Source of the DNA: Adiantum capillus-veneris
Lineage: Eukaryota; Streptophyta; Polypodiopsida; Polypodiales; Pteridaceae
Reading direction: 5' to 3'
Assembly (NCBI GenBank): GCA_014529385.2
Contig: CM043962.1
Location: 47,045,098 to 47,105,097 of the forward strand
DNA: 60,000 nucleotides
Both the position numbers and the translations under genes were made by a program. The stretch's first letter is position 1; each line of letters begins with the position of its first letter. Below are positions 46,678 to 58,019 of this stretch, one piece after another. Below the pieces are notes generated by a model, which saw nothing but the letters and a program-made list of their open reading frames with translations, made no database searches and had not been told where the DNA came from.

Positions 46678-47268
46678 CTCTCTCATACCCCCCCCCTTGT
46701 AGGCTCGCCCCCCTCCTTGTAGGGATCTTTTTGACTTTGGATGAGCAAGCCCCTTAGTCATCAAGCATGACTAAGCACTTGAAGTAGGGGGTGTTCCCAC
46801 AAGCATCTCAGGCAAGCTTCTCAAGGCACCTCAAGCACCTTAATCATGCACCAAGTCAAGCACCTCAAGCATGGAGCCAGTCAAGCACCTCAAGCATCTT
46901 AATCAAGCACCTCAAGCATGACAAGCACCTCAAGCAGGACAAGCACCTCAAGCACAACAAGCACCTCGAGTTTGGGCCGGGTTCCCACCTCAACCTCAGC
47001 CCTAGCTTACCTAAGGTCAAAGGACTTTTACACACATTATTGGAGGTCTTCAATGAAGCTAACCCTAAGGTCTTATGCTCCATTGGTTAGCCTTGCTCTT
47101 GATAGACCATCTCCCATTTGGGCCCCTTTACTATTGGCCCCGTGTTGAGATAGATCTATAAGCACATATCTATATCTTAACACTTGTTCCCGTTTATTCT
47201 CCCACATTAAGTGATCAATTTAATATGAGAAAATCATTTGGGTTGGTTAAATATTAGATTTTATGACA
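45620..47268 (-). mobile_element. Solo chromovirus LTR nested in the pol gene
   Basis: 1,649 bp with edges TGTAATGG and TTATGACA, flanked on both sides by TGAAG (45,615-45,619 and 47,269-47,273). It belongs to the same family as its host's LTRs but to another subfamily: it lacks the 77-bp repeats, has a (GT)n tract at 46,644-46,676, and has other internal blocks. There is no primer site or coding DNA, so it is a solo LTR formed by recombination. It interrupts pol between RT (FLGMCAYCRCF) and RNase H. Confidence 0.92.
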
Positions 47269-47273
47269 TGAAG

Positions 47274-49830
47274 CATCTACAGTATGCACACATACCTAAA
47301 AAGCTTCGTACCTCCTATAGATTCCTTGGATTAGGCCATCCTCTTATTATCTCTAACTTTGTTGGATCCATACGGATGCCATCCTTAGAGATAATGTGAC
47401 CTAACTATTGAATCTCTTGTAGGAAAAAACACTTTTCTTTTGATTAATTAAAAGCTTATTCTCTCTCACAACTTGAAAGATTACCTGGAGGTGTCGCTTG
47501 TACTCCTCAAGAGAATTTGAGTGGCCTGAAGATTTTTGTCCATCATGAGTTTGAATGTGTCTGGAGCATTTGTCAGGCCAAAACTTTGTAAATTATCAAA
47601 TAGATCTTCTACGTGCGGCACGAAAAATCTATTTTTGATAATAATCTTATTTAGTGCTCTATAGTCGACACACATGTGATCTATGTCGTCTTTGTTTTGC
47701 ACTAAAAGCAATGGTGAAACAAAATGGAGAGGAGCTAGACCTCACCATCCCTTTTTCCACCAATTCATGCACTTGTGTCATGATCTCCTCTTGTTGAGCT
47801 TGTGAAACTTGATAAGGAGGCTTGTTAGGAAGTGAGCTTCCTGGTAGGAGCTCAATTACATGGTCATCATCCCTCATTTTAGAGGTAGCTCACTAGGGAT
47901 GTCATCAATGAAAACATCTTGGGATCCATTTAGGACATTAGACAACTCTAATTCCTGTTGATTCTCTTTATTGCAATGGTATGGTGTTCCCCAACTCATT
48001 AGCATCTATGTACATGTTCTTTTCCCTGTAGGTGAAGTAGATTCTCCTTTCAAGGAAATTCATGTTGGAAGCCATGCGGTTAAACCATGGTGCCCCAACG
48101 ATAACATTCTCATGTTTGAGAGGGGAGATGAAGAAATCCTTTGTCCACATAGCTTTGGACACGAAGCCTTAATTTTCCAATGAAGGAAGTAGCTAAGACG
48201 TCTTGTCCCTTGATAGCTCCATTGGTTTTCAATGCATCTCCCATCTCACGAGCTTGTATGCCTATCTTAGTGGTCAACTCAGTGGATATAGAGTTGTGAG
48301 TTGAACCAGGGTCAAACCAAATAAAGGCATCATGCTCTTCCATCTTTCCCCAAGCATAAGAAAGGAGAAATACTTGGCAATGAGCATCCTCTTTTAGAGC
48401 TTCAACATATAGGCTTTAGGAGTCTCATTGCGAGCAATTCTTTTGGGGAAAGGACGATAACCATGGCCTTGCTCCCCACACTTAAAACATTTGTGGCCCT
48501 TACGAAAAGCTTCTAACTCTTTAGGAAAGAGTTTACATTTACCTTTGTAAACTACCTTCTCCTTGGACTGATTGTTGTTGTTGTTGGAATAGCCTTGGTA
48601 AGAATTTTGGGCATTGGTTTTCTCGTTAGCATCACTTTTGTCTTTATTTTCCATGGGCTTGACATTCCGTCTAGCCCCTTGTTGGAAATTGATGCACGAA
48701 GCAACCATGGTGTGGTGGATTACTTCAGTGATAGAACCAAGCCGTTGAGAGTTGACATACCCGGCCATCTCTTTGGGTAATCCCGCACATAATTGTTGCT
48801 TTTGCTTGGCAAAGTCTATCTTTTGAAAGACGATAGCCTTGAGATATAAATCCCAAAACTTATTCACATATTTGTGGATAGAATCATGTGAAATAATCTT
48901 TAGACTTCACCATTTGATTAACACTTTGTCCTTTGCATCACTTGGAAGGAATTGCTTCATGATGAAAACTCATAGAGTTTTTCATGTCTTTGGGGCTTCG
49001 CCGTTGCCACGACGGCTCGCCCACCATTGACAAGCCAACTCTTGGAAGTGCATAGCTACATGGAATAGCTTGGAGGACTCCGTAAAGCCCTTGTTTCCAA
49101 AGGCCGCATCAAATTGTTGGATGAAGGCCAATACTTTGTCGGTAGCACCAAAGGTGCCATCATAGGTGAGAAAAGAGATACTCTTTCCTCCCTCTTTGAA
49201 ATTCTTGAGCTTTTGGGACCTTTGCCATGTAGAGTAAGCTTTGCGATGTTCTCCCTCTTGTATTCTCTAGGAGAATAGCCATAGCTTTCATCGGTAGAGG
49301 AGGAAGATGAAGAAGAAGGAGAAGAGGGTGACCTCTTTCTTGCCCTTTTCTTCCTTTGTTTCCTCTCTTCCTTTTTGAAGTGATGAGAAGAAGAACTATG
49401 GGTTAATTGTTTCCTCTTGGGAGGAGTTGGCAATTGATTAGTCCGCTGTCTTCATGGAGCCACATGTTCGGAGGAACTTAGGGATTCATTTCTTTCTTGT
49501 TCTTTGGATTCCTCCTCTCGTATGGAAGAGGGTCTTTTTTTCGGGGTCTCATCAAGAGGCCTCCTAAGCTCTCTCTCCTCTTTGAGAGGAAAGGAAATCC
49601 CATAAGCACAAAGTTGTTGAGTAACTTCGGCTTGCAAAGCGGGGTTGCCCATAGCTTGTTGCAACCTAGTGACTAGATAATTAACAAACATGGGGGCATC
49701 ATCATCAGCACCTTTATGTGCAAAATCAAAGTTATCAATGTTAATTCTACTCTCTTGGTTATTTTCAACCATGTTAATTAAACTTATGTGTTTACTTAGT
49801 TTATGCTTTGGCAATTCAAAACCTTAGTTG
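47274..49830 (-). pseudogene. Chromovirus gag, protease and RT first part
   Basis: Reading leftwards from 49,814: an N-terminal gag segment (MPKHKLSKHISLINMV), a basic Ser-rich stretch (49,433-49,280), then core gag pieces to 48,394. The zinc knuckle KCFKCGEQGHGYRPF at about 48,480 has its last Cys replaced by Phe. Protease at 48,343-48,110 begins IWFDPGSTHNSIS, with DPG where D-S/G-G is usual. RT at 47,711-47,480 shows VDYRALNKIIIKNRF, then LFDNLQ joined straight to FGLTNAPDTFKLMMDK. Both the FSKIDL segment and the YxDD active site are deleted. The piece ends with FLGMCAYCRCF at the solo LTR. Numerous stops. Confidence 0.82.
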
Positions 49831-50173
49831 CTACTCCTCTTAGCCTTTGAAAATAGGCACTTAAGTATCTACACCCACGGCTCGAATTGGTTAAGTATAG
49901 ACAGTAGTGGAGTGAGTCTAACATAGCGAAGTTGCCGAGGGATAGCTCCTTTCGGACTTCTTATGGCTCAATAATGATAAAGCCGTAGGCAAGTCTAAAA
50001 AGACTCCATTATTAAGACCAAAGCTCCCGAGGTGTGCACCATATCCCACATAGTGGGCTCAACAAAACCGATAATAGATCCCAATCCCACTTACCCTAAT
50101 ATAATTAACAAAAACAACCATTAATAGGCTACTTAAGGACCTCTCTTCTTAAGCAAGAAAAGAGAAACCAAAT

Positions 50174-50185
50174 GCTCTGTTACCA
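50174..50185 (-). promoter_or_regulatory. Primer-binding site of the chromovirus
   Basis: Minus strand TGGTAACAGAGC, one base from the initiator tRNA-Met site TGGTATCAGAGC, lying one base inside the 5' LTR edge. Confidence 0.85.
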
Positions 50186-50186
50186 A

Positions 50187-52015
50187 TGTGAAATGGCCTA
50201 TGAAATTTGAGAGTAGCGGAATTAGGAAATTAGATAAAGCACTTTTGTGAGCATAGCGGGTGAACTTAATTGATGGTAGCAACATAAACATGGTAGTTAG
50301 TTAACTTGGCATGAACAATACTATTTCAAGAGAGAGAGAGTTTAAAGAACATGACAACAATTGAGGACCGGATTCATAAGGAGCCGGTAGCCCCTCCAAT
50401 AGGCATTTGTATTATAGTTTCTCCCATCAAGAGAGACTTGGTACAATACAATCTTTGTGTTCCTTGTGACCTTGGTGATGCAATGAAGATGGAAAGCTTT
50501 ATGCATCACAAGCATAACATAAACTTTGTAGAAATCATTAACTATCCCAAGCCTCAGTCCCAAGACCTCAAACACCTTTGAAGGTGGAGAGAGCTAGCGG
50601 GGATTGAGGGTAGGGAAGAGGAAGAAGAAACATTCCATAGGAGAAAGAAATAGTTCCTCACTTATCATCACTCTTCTTGCTAGCATACATAATAGCATAG
50701 TAATGAAGATGGAGAAGATGGCAAGCTTAAGCATTGAATCATGGCTCTTGGTTGGATTTTCATTCCATAACCAAGAGTGTTGGTGTAGGCTCTCACTTCT
50801 CACAAGCTTGGAAAAGGAGGTGGAGTTCCTCAACTTTCACCAAGTGAGAATGCCTCCACAAAATGAGTGTGTGTGTGGTGTATATCCCCCTAGCACCCCC
50901 CTTGCTTACTTGGGGCGAGTTGCAACTTTTCCACATGCTGTAAGCTCATTGGACCCCTCTCCCCCTAGCCAATCACATGCAGCATGCAATCAAGTACATG
51001 GGTAGTCTTTTAACAAGTGTCCTCCTTACCCCTTAGAGAGAGAGAGAGCTTGAAAATATCTAGATATTTGTTGGATGGAACTAGAAGCTCATTGGACCCC
51101 TCTTTAGCCCAACGAATAGCATTCAAACACACCATGTGGTTAAGCTTAGTGAGAGTCTGACCCCATGTGCCCTTTTAGAAAAGGGATGCCCCTTGGGTGA
51201 GTGGAAGGTTAGGTCAAAGATTCCCTTAACTTTGGGACTTTTATGCATAGGAAGCTTCTCAAGCAACTTCCTCATTAAGTGTGTAGGGTCTCTTTTTGAC
51301 TCAAGCATCTTACCCCCCCATGCATAGGAAGCTTCTCAAGCAACTTCCTCGTTAAGTGTGTAGGGTCTCTTTTTGACTCAAGCATCTTACTCCCCATGCA
51401 TAGGAAGCTTCTCAAGCAACTTCCTCATTAAGTATGACAAGTACCTCAAGTACCTTAGTCATCAAGTATGACAAGCACCTTAGGTGGAGTTCCCTCCTCA
51501 AGCTCAGCCCTAGCTTACCTAAGGTCAAAGGCAAGTTTAGGTCGGATTCCCACCTCAAGGACAACCCTAGCTTGCTTAAGGTCAAAGACAAGTTTAGGTC
51601 GGGTTCCCACCTCAAGCTCAGCCCTAGCTTGCTTAAGGTCAAAGTACTTTTAACACTAACTATTGAAGGTCTTTAATGAAGCTAACCCTAAGGTCTTTTA
51701 AGCTCCATTAGATTCACGTTGCTCTTTGATAGATTACCTCCTTTTGGACCCGTATTGAGATGTAACCATCTCTCCTCTTGGTCCCCTGCTATGAGATAAG
51801 TCTAGAAGCACTTATTGCACATTGCTCTTTGGTAGACCATCTCCTTTTGGACTCGTATTGAGATGCAACCATCTCTCCTTTTGGGCCCCTACTAAGATAG
51901 ACCTAAAAGCACATGTCTCAATTCTAACTCCTGTTCCCGTTTATTCTCCCACATTAAATGATCAGTTTAATCTGAGAAAATCATTTGGGTAAGCTAGATA
52001 TTAGATTTTATGACA
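50187..52015 (-). mobile_element. 5' LTR of the chromovirus
   Basis: 1,829 bp, plus-strand edges TGTGAAATGG and TTTTATGACA, next to the primer site on one side and the TTACT duplication on the other. It includes three starts of the 77-bp repeat (51,244; 51,321; 51,397) and a second repeat of about 60 bp (GGTTCCCACCTCAAG to AAGGTCAAAG) near 51,490-51,640. Confidence 0.9.
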
Positions 52016-52020
52016 TTACT

Positions 52021-53890
52021 AATGACATGAGTAGATAAGGTATTCTTCCGTATGTCGTGTGCTTCTATCTTCTACCATGAGGTTATCTCTTTGCACTGCA
52101 CTGGACGGTTGTCGCATCAAAATTTTGAGGACACAATTGTGTTAGTCTCATTGAGCTCTACGCTTGGATATCTACATTGCAAGCACTTCGCGAGATATCA
52201 ACTTTCTCAACTTTCCAAGGGCATAGATTGCATGTACTAGAGTGTGTGAATGCACAGCCACAATAAAATTTTTCAAAAAGTTGGTCATCAGCCTTTGTAG
52301 GAGAAAATCGTGATTTTCTCAAACATGGCTAAACTGGAGACAATTTTTCCATACACTGAAGTGAGTCCTGTATAGCAATGGTAGGCCCTTGGATCAAGAA
52401 ATTTGTGCATGAAGTTTTGTTGTCTGCTAAAGTCATGTACACACCATTTGCTAGGTCCATCAGTGCTTTAGTTTGTGTTGAGTCTTGTACAAGCAAGGAG
52501 ATTGGTGCACGAGAGGAGTTGGAGCAGACCCAGAAGTTCCAAAGGATCTAAAGAATTCCAGGTAATAGGAAAAGTCCAAAAAATTCCCAAAAATTTCTAG
52601 GAATCTTAGAAAATCATCGAGAATCAGAATCGAACACTTTCGACAAGCAAAAGCACACCAAAAATAGCAATTTTTTTCAAAAACGCCGGATTTGAAAAAA
52701 TCATCGACCCGGCCCTCGGAAATAGTAAAACGCTCAAAATTCGACAAACAAAAGCCCAAATGTGCTCAAAATCAAGCCTTGAACACACATTCAAAACAGC
52801 TCGTAAAGATCGCAAGATATCAAACTTTTACAGAAATAAGCAAATATTAATGCAAAAATTAGCAAAAATTATTTTTAAAAAATCCTTTTTTCTTTGAAAA
52901 TTCTCCACTTAGAGGGGATTTGTGCAGCCAAATAAAATCACAAAAACCATATCAATTCAATTGCCAAACAATTTGATCTATAAAATCCAAACTAAGCAAT
53001 TAAATCAACAAATAATTGGCAATTTTTACCAATCTTTAGGTGCGTACAGAAAAGGGTTAATCTTGTCGAAATTGCAATGTGATTTCACAAATCTCTAGTT
53101 GGGCATGACCACAACAAAAATCAATCATCACAATTGAAAAATCATTAAGCACACACTGATTTTTAGGTGCACAATCAAGGGCAAAATAGTGCACACACAC
53201 CTAAAATTAGGCATAACGAGAATGCACACACACTTGATTTTAGTGCACGCACACTTGCAATTGACCATTCAAGCATGCAATTAGATCAGCTAGGCACACA
53301 ATTAGCAACGCACATTCACCAATTGGCAATTGAACTTGTCAATTTCATACGCCACCAAATCTGAAAAATTTCGGCATTACGAATGTATGAAAACAAACAA
53401 TTCAAAAAAAATTAATCCATAACATAGCATTGACATTGCATTGCAATTAACATAACATCAACATCGCATTGGCATCGACATGGTATTGTAATTAACATAG
53501 CATAGACATTGCATTGCAATTAACATAGCATCAACATTACATTGCATCATGGTGGAGTCTCTACACAATTCTACACATCTTTAGATTCTAAGGAGGTTGA
53601 GAATACGACCTTGATTACCTTTCCAATGAAGATCGATTGAACGGTTGAAAGCTCCAATCCGTAGAAGCAAATTAGTGTGTAAGTTAGCAAAAATTAGTGA
53701 AATTAGCAAGGGGATAGTGTGCAATTAGAGTGTAAACACACAATTGGCAAGATACCGTGACAAATTAGGAAATAATGAATACATTGCTTCATGCGAACAC
53801 ATCCAAAATCCACAAAACCATAAACACACAAGTGAAATTAGTGAGGAAACACATCTGATTAGGCCACAATTACACTAGTGTAGGCCATCG
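52021..53890 (-). mobile_element. Internal fragment of an Athila/Tat-like element (non-coding)
   Basis: This A/T-rich stretch lies on the internal side of the tRNA-Asp primer site at 53,891, so at least its right part should be the leader of a minus-strand element. No gag or pol is seen. At about 53,425-53,550 an AT-rich tandem motif repeats (ATTAACATAGCATCAACAT-like, three or more times). The first 500 bp (52,021-52,530) may be unrelated flank. Confidence 0.45.
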
Positions 53891-53908
53891 TCCCCGGCAA
53901 CGGTGCCA
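53891..53908 (-). promoter_or_regulatory. tRNA-Asp-type primer-binding site
   Basis: Minus strand TGGCACCGTTGCCGGGGA, one base from the tRNA-Asp primer site of Athila/Tat Ty3/gypsy elements. Two bases later the LTR edge begins (plus strand TGTTGGGGGTCCC at 53,911), the arrangement expected of a 5' LTR on the minus strand. Confidence 0.8.
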
Positions 53909-53910
53909 AA

Positions 53911-54481
53911 TGTTGGGGGTCCCATCATTGCATAGCTCTAATGACCAACAAAATTATCAATCCGGAGGGATGAGCTACCCGGCTAGGGCATAGAAACACT
54001 AACACGATTAGTGAGCTAATCATGTCAACACGAATGGTGACTCTATGAGGTGAGCTTCTCGGCCTATGGAGGAGCTAAGCCACAATGATGGGCAATCTCC
54101 ACATCCACTTCTCTTCACCCCTAATCAACCCAATCACACACACTAACGATTGCAAGATGCACACATCACTAATTCTATCATGCAACACACTAACCGCAAG
54201 CACACACATAGATCTATCGAGCATCACACTCCAATCAAACCTACATGCACACACAAGCAAAAGAGGGCAATCACACAAGATTAGAGAGGGATTAACCACT
54301 AATTAGTTACGATCTAGCTAATCAAAGCATCATTAGCAATCACAAGAAGCATGAGAGAGGCATAGTGAAAGAGAATTAAGCATTGATTAGTGTTAACCAC
54401 ATGAGCAAGGAGAAGCTCAAGGACTCCATAGCCACACACACAAGAGCTCTTACCAAAGAGTGCTCTCAAAAAAATGAGCTT
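53911..54481 (-). mobile_element. Truncated LTR of the Athila/Tat-like element
   Basis: Begins TGTTGGGGGTCCC next to the primer site and runs to 54,481, where chromovirus LTR sequence takes over. The outer end is therefore lost. No coding signal. Confidence 0.6.
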
Positions 54482-55472
54482 GAGAAGTTGGCAAGCTTAA
54501 GCATTGAAGCATGGCTCTTGGTTGGATTTGCATTCCAAAGCCAAGAGTGTTGGTGTAGGCTCTAAACCTCTCTACTTGCTTGGAGAAGGAGAGGGAGCTC
54601 TTGCACTTTGCACTTCACACAATGACAGTGTATGTGACTGTGTGTGGGAGACTATACCCCCTAAGCAGGTCCCTAGCTTCCTTGGTCGACCCCCCCTTGT
54701 AACTCATGCTTGAAGCTCATTGGACCCCTCCAAGCCTAGCCAATCACAAGCAGGAGGTAAATCAAGTAACAAGGGTAGCCTTGGGACAAGTGTCCCCCTT
54801 TTCCCTTTGAGAGAGAGGACTTGATAAATGCAAAGACAATTAATTAAATCTTCTAAATTATCATTGGACCCCTTGGATGGCCAACCAATAGGCTTCAGGC
54901 ACACCATGAGGAGGAACTTGATAAGTGTCCCTTTTGCTTTCTTTGTACCAAGCATGCCATCTGTGAGTGTGCGTGTGTTCTCTCTCATCCCTCCTCTTGT
55001 AGGGCTCGCCCCCTCCTTGTAGGGATTGAATATTGACTTTTTGGCACACCTTATCTCAAGCACCTTAGTCAGCAAGCATGACAAAGCACCTCAAGATTGG
55101 GTGGTGTTTCCACAAGCACCTCAAGCTCCCTAGTTGGCAAACACGACAAGCACCTTAGTCAGCAAGCACAACAAGCAACTCAAGCACGATAAGCACCTTA
55201 AGCTTGGGCCGGGTTCCCACCTCAAGCACATCCCTAGCTTACCTAAGGTCAAAGGACTTTTAACACTAACTATTGGAGGTCTTCAATGAATCTAACCCCA
55301 AGGTCTTAATGCTCCATTGGTTAGCCTTGCTCTTTGATAGACCATCTCTCATTTGGGCCCCTTTACCATTGGCCCCGTGTTGAGATAGATCTATAAGCAC
55401 ATGTCTATATCCTAACCCTTGTTCTCGTTTATTCTCCCACATTAAATGATCAGTTTAATATGAGAAAATCAT
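54482..55472 (-). mobile_element. Chromovirus LTR fragment (left side of the tail-to-tail junction)
   Basis: From GAGAAGTTGGCAAGCTTAAG it follows the LTR sequence seen at 50,712 onwards and the nested solo LTR at 46,150-47,240, ending GAGAAAATCAT. Its first part (about 500 bp) and last 30 bp are missing. It resembles the solo LTR subfamily (no 77-bp repeats). Confidence 0.8.
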
Positions 55473-55727
55473 CCAACACAAATGATTTTCTCATATTAAA
55501 TTGCTCATTTAATGTGGGAGAATAAACGAGAACAAGGGTTAGGATATAGACATGTGCTTATAGATCTATCTCAACACGGGGCCAATGGTAAAGGGGCCCA
55601 AATGAGAGATGGTCTATCAAAGAGCAAGGCTAACCAATGGAGCATTAAGACCTTGGGGTTAGCTTCATTGAAGACCTCCAATAGTTAGTGTTAAAAGTCC
55701 TTTGACCTTAGGTAAGCTAGGGATGTG
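55227..55727. repeat. Near-perfect palindrome, 246-bp arms, 9-bp spacer
   Basis: Arms 55,227-55,472 and 55,482-55,727 are reverse complements with three mismatches and no indel that I can find; the spacer is CCAACACAA. Outside the arms the two flanking LTR copies align only loosely. Confidence 0.95.
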
Positions 55728-57029
55728 TTTGGGGTGGGCCCAAGCGTAAGGTGCTTGACATGCCTGATGACTGAGATGTTTGAGATGCTTGAGGTGCTTG
55801 TCATGCTTGAGATGCTAGGGCTGTACTTGAGGTGAGAACCCAGCCCAAGCTTAAGGGGCTTAAGGGCCAAGCTTGTGGTGAGAACTAGGCCCAAGGTTGA
55901 GGGGCTTGATGTCTCACAAAAGTCAAAGTGAATCCCTACAAGTAGGGGGCGAGCCATGCAAGAAGGGGGGGGTGGTTGCTTGACCACTGTCTCTCCCAAA
56001 TGGCACCCCTTGCCCAAGGGGCAAGTAGGACACATGTCAAGCCCCTAGCTAGGTTACCTCATGGTGTGCCTAAAGACTATTGGTTAGCCTTCCAAGGGGT
56101 CCAATAGTAATTTAGTGGATTTAATTAATTATTTTAGCATTTATCAAGCCCTCTCTCTCAAAGGGAAAGGGGAGACACTTGTCACAAGGCTACCCTTGTT
56201 GCTTGGTATGACTCTTGCTTGTGATTGGCTAGGCCTGGAGGGGTCCAATGAGCTTCAAGCATGAGCTACAAGGGGGAGTCGACCAAAGTAGTAGAAGGCC
56301 TGCTTAGGGGGTATACTCTCCCACACACCAACACACACACACACACACACACACACTCATTGTGTGAAGTGAAAAGTTCAAGAACTCTCTCTCCTTCTCC
56401 AAGCAAGTAGAGAGGTTGAGAGCCTACATCAACACTCTTGGCTATGGAATGCAAATCCAACCAATGCCATGCTTCAATGCTTAAGCTTGACATCTTCTCC
56501 ATCTTCATTACTATGCTAATATGTATGCTAGCAAGAAGAGTGATGATAAGTGAGGAACTAGTTCTTTCTCCTATGAAATGTTTCTTCTTCCTCTTCCCTA
56601 CCCTCATTCCCTGCTAGCTCTCTCCACCTTCGAAGGTGTTTGAGATCTGGGACTGAGGCTTGGGATAGTTAAAGCTTTCGTTAAATTTTATGTTATGCTC
56701 GTGATGCATGAAGCTTTCCATCTTCATTTGCATCACCTAGGTCAAGGAACACAAAGATTGTATTGTAACAAGTCTCTCTTGATGGCAGAAATCATAATAC
56801 AAATTCCTAGTGGAGGGGGGGGCGGCTCCACATAAATCCGGTCCTCAACTATTGTCATGTTCTCTAAATTCTCTCCCTTGCAAAAGTATTGTTCATGCCA
56901 AGTTAACCAGATGCTATGTTTATGTTGCTACCATCAATTACGTTCACTCGCTATGCTCACAAAGTAATTTCACAAAAGTACTCTCTCTTATTTCTACTAC
57001 TCTCAAGTTAATACGCCAATTCCATTACA
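55474..57029 (+). mobile_element. Chromovirus LTR in opposite orientation
   Basis: The reverse complement begins TGTAATGGAATTGGCG at 57,029 and continues to 55,474, lacking about 25 bp at the far end. Next to 57,029 lies ATTAT, matching the ATAAT beside 17,728. It includes an (AC)n tract at about 56,329-56,356. It is the fuller copy of the LTR truncated at 18,258. Confidence 0.85.
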
Positions 57030-58019
57030 ATTATGACACTAGATTTGTCATAATAAAAAAATCAAAATCTTGAAAATGATGACAGAAAGGAACATTTTGG
57101 TCTTTCAAGGCCTCCTCTTTCATTAACATGATGAGGTTATGGGGCAAAACTTAAGGTCTATATGGTATCTATAGGCCAATACCATCAACTAAGCATTTTT
57201 AAAGGCTTCAAACTAATAGGTATCTTATACTTTAAGCTCATTAAAAAAATATATATTATAGTGCACAATTTCTTGCAAAAAATATTGCTATGAAAAACTA
57301 ATTAAAGTGTGTATATATATTCCCCAATTGTGTCAATATGAGGTAGATGAATGGAAAAACCCAAAAGTGAACTTTATTTTGAGGCTAATGTTTGATAAAT
57401 AAAAAATAAGAAGTACAATATGCATAGTTTTTGGGATATGATATAAATTACCAAATTGCATAACCATCAAATAGTATCACCTTAACTAATAGAGTCATAG
57501 AGCTAGTATATATGCATCATAAGACATTGCAAATTTAGATGATGTTTTATGTGGTTGTTAATTGAATTCGTAAATGTTGCATATATTTAATTCTAGTCAC
57601 AAAGAACTTTTGTTTCACAGGACAATTACAAAAATGTCAAACACATATATAAGGAGTTACCATGGATTATTGCATGCATCCCGATCATTTATTTCTAGAC
57701 TAGAGCAAGAGTTTTAGTGAAACATTGATTGTAGATTTGCGTAGGTGCTTTTCATTAGTGTAGTTACTATTGAGTTGTGTACAAAAGTGATGGATTATAA
57801 TTTTTATGGGCACTTTGGATAACATTTTTTAAGTTTGCAAAAGCATTTCTTGAGATATTTTCTAGATTTCATGTCCCAATTTATTTAAATTTGTGAAAAA
57901 AAGACACTAAAGTGTCCTTTTTGGTACCAGACTAGTGTTAAAGGTGAGTGTGTCGATAAGTAGACCTACTTGCTAACTCTAGTATATACAAATGATAGGG
58001 AAAGAATTGCTCTCAGCCT

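Larger units (their letters stand above)
41746..52015 (-). mobile_element. Complete Ty3/gypsy chromovirus, minus strand, with nested solo LTR
   Basis: Both ends are fixed by a TTACT target duplication (41,741-41,745 and 52,016-52,020). In element orientation: 5' LTR 52,015-50,187, tRNA-Met-type primer site at 50,185, gag, protease, RT, RNase H, integrase with a chromodomain-like end, polypurine tract at about 43,378-43,363, and 3' LTR 43,362-41,746. The span is 10,270 bp, including an insertion of 1,649 bp plus a 5-bp duplication. LTR termini are TGTCATAAAATC and TTTCACA or CATTACA. The LTRs differ by substitutions and large indels, so insertion is old. It is inactive: many frame breaks and no RT active site. 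The chromovirus class is inferred from the C-terminal chromodomain-like sequence. Confidence 0.9.
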
